NCBI GenBank assembly: GCA_023423855.1 | Contig: JAFAEU010000369.1 | Location: 1 to 5,251, forward strand | Source of the DNA: Pseudomonadota bacterium | Lineage (GTDB): Bacteria; Pseudomonadota; Gammaproteobacteria; Xanthomonadales; Xanthomonadaceae | Direction: 5' to 3' | Length of the DNA: 5,251 nt | Shown: one piece after another, positions 1-5,251 of the stretch | Numbering within the stretch: the first letter of the stretch is position 1 | How the letters are laid out: each line of letters starts with the position of its first letter | The notes under the pieces: model-generated | Seen by the model: only the letters and a program-made list of their open reading frames with translations | The model's database searches: none | What the model was told of the DNA's origin: nothing | Program-made: the position numbers and the translations under genes

Positions 1-1
1 C

Positions 2-1528
2 ACGGTCGTGCTGGGGACCGCCGGGGGACTGCTGAACCTGCCCGGCCGCGTGGGCGCGGGCGGATTCCTCGATGTCGTGCTGCAGGCGGCCTCGTACCTG
101 ACGCTCAACGGCTTCGAGCCGCTGGCATCGGGCGCGGGCAACGGGCTGATCCGGACCGCCCGCGTGCTCGCGCTGCTGTTCGTGGGACTGGGCGTGGCGA
201 TCCTTGCCGATGCCGTCATCAAGGAACTGGCCAACCGGCATTTCTGGTGGCGTGCCCGGGGCTGGTTCGGGCCGGACGCGATGGACCTGATCTGCGGCCT
301 GGACTGGCACGGGCGGGCCTTCGTCTGCAGCGCCTGCGGGGCGGATACGCAAAACGCCAAGACCCTGGCGATCGATGCCCATCCTTCCGACGGGATCGCA
401 GCCGAGTGCCGGCGCAATGGCGTGCCGCTGCTGGTCGCCGATCCCTGCAGCAGCGACGTGCTGGACCGGCTGGACCTGCGGCGCATCGCGCGGGTGTTCG
501 TGACCACCGGCTCGGACGACGCGAACATGCGGATCGTGTTCCGGCTCGCCGAGCAGTACCGCAAGGCGGGCGACGGACAGGACGGCGGGCGCAAGCTGCT
601 GTGCATGGTGCACCTGTCCGCGGTCGCCGAGCATGGCCGCCTGCTCCGGGCGCTGCCGCCGCGGCACGGGCTGGACATCCGCGTCTTCAACGAGCACGCG
701 GTCACGGTCCGCGAGTTGCATCGCCGATACCCGCTTGACCGTTTCCCGCCGCGGATGGACGCAGGCGCCGTCACGGAGGACGTGCTGGGCGCCCACCTGG
801 TGCTGCTCGGCGGCGGCGCGATGGCGGAAGAACTGTTGCTGCAGGCGCTCCAGCTCAACCACTACGAGCCGTCGAAATCGCTGAAGGTCGACGTGCTGCA
901 CGGCCGCGGCAGCGACGCGGCGGCGCGATGGCGCAGCCGGCATCCCTGCCATGTCCACGGCAGCGACCTCGACACGGGCGGCGTCGAACTCGTGCCCGAG
1001 GCCGCGTGGACCGCGGCGAACGTGCTGCCCGCGATCCGCTTCCATGACGACCCCGGCTCGGGCCGCGGGCAGATCGAATGGTGCGAGACCCATTGCGATC
1101 CGCGACGATGGGCCACGACGGTCGTCGTCGCGCTCGACGACCCGGACGCGGCGGCCACCGTGGCGATCAATCTTGCCGAGACGCTGCGCTCGCTGCACCC
1201 GGGCGGCGACATCGAGCTGTGGGTGTACGTGAACGATCGCGGCAGCGACCGCGTCGGCGACATCGTCCGCCTGTTCGAGGTCGCCGGCCTGGACCGCCGG
1301 CGCGACGGCGCGGAATGGGTGCGGGTGTTCAACGACTACTTCGGCGAATGTCGGCGCGACTTGATCAATGCGCTGGAAATCGAGGGCGCCGCCAAGCGCG
1401 TGAACCAGGTGTACGGGCTGAAATGGCGGGGTGAGGGCGTGTCCGAAGCCGCATTCCTCGCCGACGACGCCGACATCGACCGGCGCTGGTTCGAGCTGTA
1501 CGAGGACGATCGCGATTCGAACCGGTAG
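2..1528 (+). CDS. N-terminal part of TrkA-N/RyR-domain membrane protein (5' end outside window; stops at premature TAG)
   Basis: The frame is open from the left edge, so the true start lies upstream; the GTG at position 8 is only the first possible start inside the window. Residues are numbered from that GTG. A hydrophobic segment at about 49-70 is a probable membrane helix, and residues 1-40 resemble the end of an earlier helix plus a pore-like or loop stretch. Residues 93-180 look like a TrkA-N/RCK Rossmann fold: a GLDWHG loop, an acidic strand end (AID), VADPCSSDVL and VTTGSDDANM. A second Rossmann-like segment (LVLLGGGAMAEELL) starts near 261 and a third strand-rich block (TVVVALDDPDAA) near 370. 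The end, DRDSNR, is the start of an RyR-type region that continues in frame past the TAG. The likely role is a nucleotide-gated membrane channel or sensor, inferred from the domains. The GxGxxG motif has Asp for its second Gly. The fold assignment is fairly sure; the ligand and transported ion are unknown. Confidence 0.8.
   Translation, partial: TVVLGTAGGLLNLPGRVGAGGFLDVVLQAASYLTLNGFEPLASGAGNGLIRTARVLALLFVGLGVAILADAVIKELANRHFWWRARGWFGPDAMDLICGLDWHGRAFVCSACGADTQNAKTLAIDAHPSDGIAAECRRNGVPLLVADPCSSDVLDRLDLRRIARVFVTTGSDDANMRIVFRLAEQYRKAGDGQDGGRKLLCMVHLSAVAEHGRLLRALPPRHGLDIRVFNEHAVTVRELHRRYPLDRFPPRMDAGAVTEDVLGAHLVLLGGGAMAEELLLQALQLNHYEPSKSLKVDVLHGRGSDAAARWRSRHPCHVHGSDLDTGGVELVPEAAWTAANVLPAIRFHDDPGSGRGQIEWCETHCDPRRWATTVVVALDDPDAAATVAINLAETLRSLHPGGDIELWVYVNDRGSDRVGDIVRLFEVAGLDRRRDGAEWVRVFNDYFGECRRDLINALEIEGAAKRVNQVYGLKWRGEGVSEAAFLADDADIDRRWFELYEDDRDSNR
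1526..1528 (+). other. In-frame premature amber (TAG) codon
   Basis: TAG follows codons for DSNR and precedes codons for AASHAWVKRR in the same frame. The downstream frame stays open for 148 codons with the same GC-rich third positions and completes the RyR domain. RyR-containing proteins of this type usually carry Gln or a similar residue here (SNR-Q-AA-x-H), so a single C-to-T change from CAG is the simplest origin. The ancestral residue is an inference. A sequencing error or genuine readthrough cannot be excluded. Confidence 0.8.
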
Positions 1529-1585
1529 GCGGCCTCGCACGCCTGGGTCAAACGCCGGATCCTGGCGCGGATCCGGCTCGACCGC

Positions 1586-1589
1586 GAGG
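1586..1589 (+). promoter_or_regulatory. Possible ribosome binding site for reinitiation at 1598
   Basis: GAGG lies 8 nt upstream of the ATG at 1598, an acceptable Shine-Dalgarno spacing. It falls inside codons for the ancestral protein, so it may be fortuitous. If it works, the C-terminal RyR fragment could be made separately about 70 nt after the premature stop. Confidence 0.25.
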
Positions 1590-1597
1590 TTGCGCGC

Positions 1598-1975
1598 ATG
1601 GAGGCGGGCCACGACCTGCGCCAGCGTGCGCTGGCCGATCCATCCTGGCTGCTCGCCACCATCGAACATCGGCGCTGGTGCGCGCAGCAACTGCTGCGCG
1701 GCATGCGCCCGCTGCTCGCGCTTCCCGTCGCGATGGATCCCCGGCAGTGGCACGAGGACGACAGGCGCAAGGCCGATGACTGGTTCGGCTCGCGCGAGGC
1801 GAAGCAGGCCTGGCGCCTTCGCGGATACCACATCGACCTGATGTCGTTCGAGTCACTGGCCTGCTTCGACGCGCTCGAGGGCCGGGCCGGGCAGGGCGGG
1901 ATCGAACAGGAGAACGACCTGACGATCTCGCGGATGACCGACTACATCATCGACGGCCGCGTGCCGGCGGCCTAG
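1598..1975 (+). CDS. C-terminal RyR-domain fragment of the interrupted upstream gene
   Basis: This is the 3' part of the gene that begins before position 2, in the same frame. In-frame homologous sequence starts directly after the TAG at 1529; 1598 is the first ATG, giving a 125-residue product. LATIEHRRWCAQQLL at about residues 24-38 is the RyR core (x-x-EH-x-RW), and GYHIDLMSFESL at about 78-89 matches the second conserved RyR motif (H-x-DL-x-x-F-x-x-L). RyR domains are small helical ligand-recognition modules found in animal ryanodine receptors and in bacterial proteins attached to TrkA-N folds. Alone, this piece lacks the first helix of the domain (SNR-x-AASHAWVKRR, 1517-1555) and the Rossmann and membrane parts, so it is probably not functional unless readthrough or complementation occurs. 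Absence of further stops or frameshifts suggests a recent lesion. Confidence 0.65.
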   Translation: MEAGHDLRQRALADPSWLLATIEHRRWCAQQLLRGMRPLLALPVAMDPRQWHEDDRRKADDWFGSREAKQAWRLRGYHIDLMSFESLACFDALEGRAGQGGIEQENDLTISRMTDYIIDGRVPAA

Positions 1976-2188
1976 GTGCGTGTTCACGACCCTTGCATCG
2001 CGGCGACATCATCCAGGACGTCATCCCGGCGAAAGCCTGGATCCGTCTTGATCTTGATTCCCTGTACGGGAAGAAAGGAAGACCCACTGCAAAATGGATC
2101 CCGGCTTTCGCCGGGATGACGTCGGGAATCGTGAACAGGCTCAAGCCGTAGCCGGGTGATTGATTCCCTCCGTCCCCTTTCGGGCGAT
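1976..2188. other. Non-coding convergent intergenic region
   Basis: No supported gene lies here; it separates the + strand gene end (1975) from the - strand stop (2189). Besides the 107-bp palindrome it has an outer 9-nt inverted pair, TGTTCACGA at 1981-1989 and TCGTGAACA at 2129-2137. This pair could extend the palindrome with an asymmetric bulge of 27 nt on the left and 5 nt on the right. Confidence 0.6.
2017..2123. repeat. MITE/REP-like palindromic element between convergent genes
   Basis: Left arm 2017-2044 and right arm 2096-2123 are inverted copies matching at 27 of 28 positions (a T/G difference in CCTGG versus CCGGG). The arm core is GTCATCCCGGCGAAAGCC. The 51-nt loop contains a small nested hairpin, TTCCC-TGTAC-GGGAA, at 2058-2072. 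Arms end in GACGTC, itself a palindrome. Elements starting GTCATCCCGG are dispersed in many high-GC proteobacterial genomes; the family is not named here. It sits between two gene ends and could fold in both transcripts as a bidirectional terminator, but no T-tract follows either arm. Confidence 0.8.
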
Positions 2189-5100
2189 TCAGATCCACAG
2201 ATCCGAGGAATCGGCCTCGACAACGGCGCCGTCCGCCGTGTAGTGCAGGGTCTGCAGGACGTTGCCCGTCGCGTCGACGCTGCGGACGGCGCGATGGAAG
2301 CCGCGCGTTCCGTCGATCGGCTCGCCCTGCGTCCCGAACATGCGCAGTTCGGTGCCGACGTTGGCGTGGTTGTAGGCGGCGGTCATGCGCGCGCAGCCTT
2401 CCTTTTCCAGCACCGGTTCGCCGTGCACGCCGAAAGAGCGGCATTCGACGATGTTGCCGCGCGCGTCGCGCTCGATCGTGATCCGCGCGTAGCCGTCGGC
2501 GATGTTCACCGGCCGCCCGTCGACGCCGAAGAACGCCTGTTCGACCACGTTGCCCTGGACGTCGTGGACCTCCGCTGCGCGGGCGTAGCCGTTGTTCGTG
2601 CAAACCGGCTGCCCGTCGACGTCGAAGAAGGCGGTTTCTACCCGGTTGTCGCGTGCATCGTAGCGGTAAGCCACGCGCGCGAAGCCGTCCCTGCCGAGCA
2701 CCGGACGGCCGTCCGCGTCGAGGCCGGACGCCTCGGTCTTGTTGCCGCGGACGTCGTAGCGGTTGACCAGCCGCGCGTACCCGTCCGCGTGCAGGACCGG
2801 ATCGCCGGAGACGCCGAAGTAGGATTCTTCCAGGACGTTTCCCCGTTCGTCGTGCGTGGACAGCACGCGCGCAAAGCCCTTGCGGCCGGGGATCGGTGCG
2901 AAATCCGTGCCGAAGTAGGACTCCTCGACGATGTTGCCGCGGGCATCGTACCGGCACGCGATCCGGGCGAACCCGGCCGGGCCCGGGCTCGGCTCCCCGT
3001 CGACGCCGAAGGTCGTGAACTCGCACATGTTGCCGTTGGCGTCGTAGGCGATGGTGATCCGTGCGTGGCCGTCGCCGTTGAGCGCCGGCTCGCCGTCGAC
3101 GCCGAGGAATCGCTGTTCCACGCAGTTGCCCTGGGCGTCGTGGTGGAACCGGGCGATGGCGTAGCCGTCCCTGGCCGGCACGAGCTGACCGTCGGTCCCG
3201 GTGTGGCGCTTCTCCACCAGCAGGCCGTGCGCGTCGTGGATGAACTCGATGCCCGCGCATCCGTGGGCGCAGGAGGCGGGTGCGCCGTCGACGCCGTAAT
3301 ACGAGATCGCGGTGACGTTGTCGCGGGCGTCGAACGTGGCGTCGACCCGCGCGAAACCGTCCTTGTGCAGGGCCGGCGCACCGTCGATGCCGTAGTACGC
3401 GCACGACACCATGTTGCCGCGTTCGTCGTACCGGCTCGCGACGCGCGCGTAGCCGTCCCTGCCCAGCGCCGGCGCGCGGTCGGCGCCGTGGAACGACGAT
3501 TCGAGAACGTTTCCGCGTTCGTCATGGTGCGAGGACACGCCGGCGTAGCCGCGCTTGCACGGGGCGGGCGCGTCGTGGATGTCGAAGAATTCGGCCCGCG
3601 CCAGGTTGTCGCGGGCGTCGTACGCGTAGGTGCAGCGCGCATGGCCGTCCTTGCTGGTGGTCGGATGGCCCGATGCGTCGAAGTAGGCAATCCCGGTCAG
3701 GTTGCCGCGGTCGTCGTAGCTGCGGCGTTCGATGGCGCACAGCGATTCCGACCAGAGGGCCGGGCGCCCGTCGGGGCCGAGCGTGTGTTCTTCCAGGGCC
3801 TCGCCGTGCGCGCCGCGCACGGTCCGCGCGCCCGAGATCCATTCCAGGTTGGAACAGGGCGTGCCGGCCGCGTCGAACAGCTGCCATCCGGCCTGGTTGC
3901 CCGCGGCGTCGTAGCGGATCTCGCAGATGGCCTCGTGCTCCGGAGACAGGACCGGAGTGCCGTGCGCGTCGACGTACCGCCACTCGACCAGGCGCGCGTC
4001 CGCATCGTATTGCCGCAGCAGGGCGACGATGCCGCTGCGCTGGGGGATCGCGCGGCCGTCGGCATCGAGCGCCCAGGCCCGTACCGGGAGCCCGCGCGCG
4101 TCCAGTTCGCGGCCTTCGCCGTAGTGGCCGCCCGCGTCGCGGATGGGCTGGTTGCTGCCGTGCCGGGCGTAGCGCACCTCGACGACGTGGCCATGCTCGT
4201 CGTGGCGCAGCAGGTGGCGCGCGATGTCGGAGCGTCGTGACAGCGCGTCGGAGCGCTGCTTGCGGCTCTGCCCCAGCGCCGTGGTCGTGCTGCGGGACGC
4301 CGCGGAATCGTCGTCGTGGTGGAAATCGACCTTCGCCAGGTCGCGGCTGAAGACCTCGCGGGTCCTGACGTCGCCGTGCCGGTTGCGATGGTCGATGGCG
4401 TCGACGCGGCCATCGCCGCGGTAGCTCACGTCCCAGCGGCAGATGCCGTCGTCGTCCGGCTGCGGCAGGCCGAAGCCATTGATGCGGAGCACGCTCTGCA
4501 CGCGGCCCTCGCGGGTGTCGACGCGGTAGCTGACCGCGCGCCGCGGCACCACGGACGGATCCAGCGGCCCCACGCCCTCGGGCACGCCCCAGCGCCGGAC
4601 GATGGCGTGGAACCAGGCGCTGGTGGTGTCCCTGCGCCTGCGCGCGGCCTCCCGGTCGCGCAGTTCGGCCAGGTCGCAGCCGAGCAGCTGGCAGACGATC
4701 TTGTCGCGCGCCAGCTCCAGTGCCTCGGACTCGGTCTGGGTCTGGATCGGCAGCACGCTGGCGCCGGCGGGCTCCACCAGCTCGCGGCGCGTCTGCGGGC
4801 CCGTGCCGGTCAGGCGCCAGGCCTGCAGTTCGGGCGGATAGCAGGCCGAGGGCGGATCGTCCACCAGCAGCACCAGGATCCGGTCGGCGCGTCCCCAGTG
4901 CTGGAACAGGGCGATCTCGGCGCGGACCCACATCGATTGCGGCGTGTCGCGCGAGCACACCACGATCAGCCAGGCGGCGTTCCACAGCGCCTGCTGGATC
5001 GCGTCGCTCAGGCTGGCGCTCGCGGCCAGTTCGTCGTCGTCCCGGAACACGCTGCCCACGCGCGCGGGAACGCCGGCGCGGACCATGTCCTCGGGCGTGC

Positions 5101-5197
5101 GGAACGATTCGAGCGCATCCACCAGCCAGCACGCGTGGCGCTGGTCCCCGGGCAGGTGCCGGTAGCTGATGAACGCGGCGTATTGCGGGGTGGACAT
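2189..5197 (-). CDS. TIR-domain protein with C-terminal 32-residue YD/RHS-like tandem repeats
   Basis: About 1002 residues. The TIR domain spans roughly residues 5-125: AAFISYRH (7-14), VFRDDDELAAS (50-60), AAWLIVVCSRDT (74-85), SMWVRAEI (88-95) with Glu94 as presumed catalytic residue, and ILVLLVDD (107-114). Bacterial TIR domains of this type commonly hydrolyse or cyclise NAD+; activity here is inferred. An Arg-rich stretch (182-189) leads to WGVPEGVGPL (203-212), a spacer, about five divergent repeats (332-493) and sixteen regular repeats (494-1002). There is no signal peptide or membrane helix, so the protein is probably cytoplasmic. I chose the ATG at 5197 because the TIR fold begins immediately after it. 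An ATG at 5245 would add 16 residues of no TIR character and lies inside a sequence resembling the local palindromic repeat. Neither start has a clear Shine-Dalgarno sequence. The gene is convergent with the RyR gene. An anti-phage or signalling role is plausible; a polymorphic RHS toxin is less likely because the enzymatic domain is N-terminal. Confidence 0.88.
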   Translation of the reverse strand: MSTPQYAAFISYRHLPGDQRHACWLVDALESFRTPEDMVRAGVPARVGSVFRDDDELAASASLSDAIQQALWNAAWLIVVCSRDTPQSMWVRAEIALFQHWGRADRILVLLVDDPPSACYPPELQAWRLTGTGPQTRRELVEPAGASVLPIQTQTESEALELARDKIVCQLLGCDLAELRDREAARRRRDTTSAWFHAIVRRWGVPEGVGPLDPSVVPRRAVSYRVDTREGRVQSVLRINGFGLPQPDDDGICRWDVSYRGDGRVDAIDHRNRHGDVRTREVFSRDLAKVDFHHDDDSAASRSTTTALGQSRKQRSDALSRRSDIARHLLRHDEHGHVVEVRYARHGSNQPIRDAGGHYGEGRELDARGLPVRAWALDADGRAIPQRSGIVALLRQYDADARLVEWRYVDAHGTPVLSPEHEAICEIRYDAAGNQAGWQLFDAAGTPCSNLEWISGARTVRGAHGEALEEHTLGPDGRPALWSESLCAIERRSYDDRGNLTGIAYFDASGHPTTSKDGHARCTYAYDARDNLARAEFFDIHDAPAPCKRGYAGVSSHHDERGNVLESSFHGADRAPALGRDGYARVASRYDERGNMVSCAYYGIDGAPALHKDGFARVDATFDARDNVTAISYYGVDGAPASCAHGCAGIEFIHDAHGLLVEKRHTGTDGQLVPARDGYAIARFHHDAQGNCVEQRFLGVDGEPALNGDGHARITIAYDANGNMCEFTTFGVDGEPSPGPAGFARIACRYDARGNIVEESYFGTDFAPIPGRKGFARVLSTHDERGNVLEESYFGVSGDPVLHADGYARLVNRYDVRGNKTEASGLDADGRPVLGRDGFARVAYRYDARDNRVETAFFDVDGQPVCTNNGYARAAEVHDVQGNVVEQAFFGVDGRPVNIADGYARITIERDARGNIVECRSFGVHGEPVLEKEGCARMTAAYNHANVGTELRMFGTQGEPIDGTRGFHRAVRSVDATGNVLQTLHYTADGAVVEADSSDLWI
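2192..3718 (-). repeat. In-frame 96-bp tandem repeat array (16 regular units)
   Basis: On the - strand the protein shows fifteen units of exactly 32 residues and a last unit of 29. The unit pattern is YDxRGNxxExxxFGxDGxP, then a variable five-residue stretch, then DGYAR and four variable residues. Unit starts fall every 96 bp (for example 3718, 3622, 3526, 3430), with no indels. Units differ at many positions, so the array is old or diversified, not a fresh duplication. Aromatic, Asp-Gly and Gly-Asn positions suggest beta-hairpins like those of RHS/YD or MORN-type repeats, but the 32-residue period is longer than the roughly 21 residues of classical YD repeats. Confidence 0.9.
3719..4204 (-). 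repeat. Divergent N-terminal units of the same protein repeat (about 5)
   Basis: Five segments of 32-33 residues precede the regular array and begin HDEHGH, LDARGL, YDADAR, YDAAGN and GAHGEA. They keep the hallmark spacing and the DxxGxP or DGRP turn but lose most of the DGYAR part. Two units are 33 residues long. The region reads as degenerate or capping repeats between the TIR-linked spacer and the regular array. Confidence 0.6.
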
Positions 5198-5240
5198 GCG
5201 GTCTGGTGCGGTGTTCCGAAAACAAGCTTCATGAAAGGCT

Positions 5241-5251
5241 GTCATCCCGGG
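5241..5251. repeat. Possible partial second copy of the palindromic element at the window edge
   Basis: GTCATCCCGG at 5241-5250 is identical to the first ten bases of the core arm at 2020-2029; the next base differs (G versus C). The window ends here, so a full copy cannot be confirmed. If real, it lies just upstream of the TIR gene, which would then be bracketed by two copies. Confidence 0.4.

Noticed and set aside
2045..2123. Classical rho-independent terminator
   Set aside because: The stem is strong but neither side is followed by a T-tract, so only a possible non-canonical terminator role is noted.
1947..3404. 485-codon open frame on the - strand in another frame of the repeat array
   Set aside because: Arg/Gly-rich out-of-frame translation running through the palindrome and the repeat; an artefact of GC-rich repeats.
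2192..3718. 96-bp periodicity considered as a CRISPR array
   Set aside because: The period is too long, units diverge throughout with no constant-repeat/unique-spacer pattern, and the phase matches a 32-residue protein repeat.
2156..4240. 694-codon open frame on the + strand antisense to the TIR-repeat gene
   Set aside because: Its residues are low-complexity Val/Ala/Arg/Asp and simply mirror the 96-bp unit; because the unit is a multiple of three, one stop-free antisense unit stays stop-free along the array. No known domain is visible.
2189..5197. Polymorphic RHS toxin with a C-terminal toxin tip
   Set aside because: The repeats run to the C-terminus and the enzymatic TIR domain is N-terminal; there is no signal peptide, PAAR-type domain or immunity gene in view.
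3522..5225. 567-codon - strand frame overlapping the TIR region
   Set aside because: Very Arg/Pro/Ala-rich with no domain, while the overlapping frame encodes a clear TIR domain and repeats.

Overview
The window is GC-rich DNA (well over 60% by eye) with strongly GC-biased third codon positions. It carries a Rossmann/RyR-type gene and an intergenic palindrome beginning GTCATCCCGG. This fits a high-GC proteobacterium, and the palindrome type is common in Xanthomonadaceae-like genomes. The lineage is an inference; no rRNA or marker gene is present.

Layout: two convergent genes with a palindromic element between them. On the + strand, positions 2-1975 form one reading frame entering from the left edge. 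It encodes a membrane-anchored protein with TrkA-N-like (NAD(P)-binding Rossmann) domains and a C-terminal RyR (ryanodine-receptor-repeat) domain. The frame is broken by a single in-frame TAG at 1526-1528, exactly inside the conserved SNR-x-AA-x-H start of the RyR region. The coding sequence then resumes in the same frame to a natural stop at 1973-1975. The gene is therefore either a recent nonsense pseudogene, a gene split into two products, or a readthrough or sequencing artefact.

Positions 1976-2188 are non-coding. They hold a 107-bp element with 28-nt inverted terminal arms (27/28 matching), a MITE/REP-like palindrome that may also act as a bidirectional terminator for the convergent genes.

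On the - strand, 5197-2189 encodes a protein of about 1002 residues. It has an N-terminal TIR domain that keeps the FISYRH box and the presumed catalytic glutamate of the W-x-x-x-E type, then an arginine-rich linker and a conserved-looking spacer. Its C-terminal two thirds is a tandem array of 32-residue (96-bp) YD/RHS-like repeats: 16 regular units preceded by about five divergent ones.

Together the window joins a likely NAD-consuming or NAD-signalling TIR protein with a neighbour that has NAD(P)-binding folds and an RyR domain. That pairing suggests nucleotide-based signalling or anti-phage immunity, but the genes are convergent, one is interrupted, and the link is speculative.
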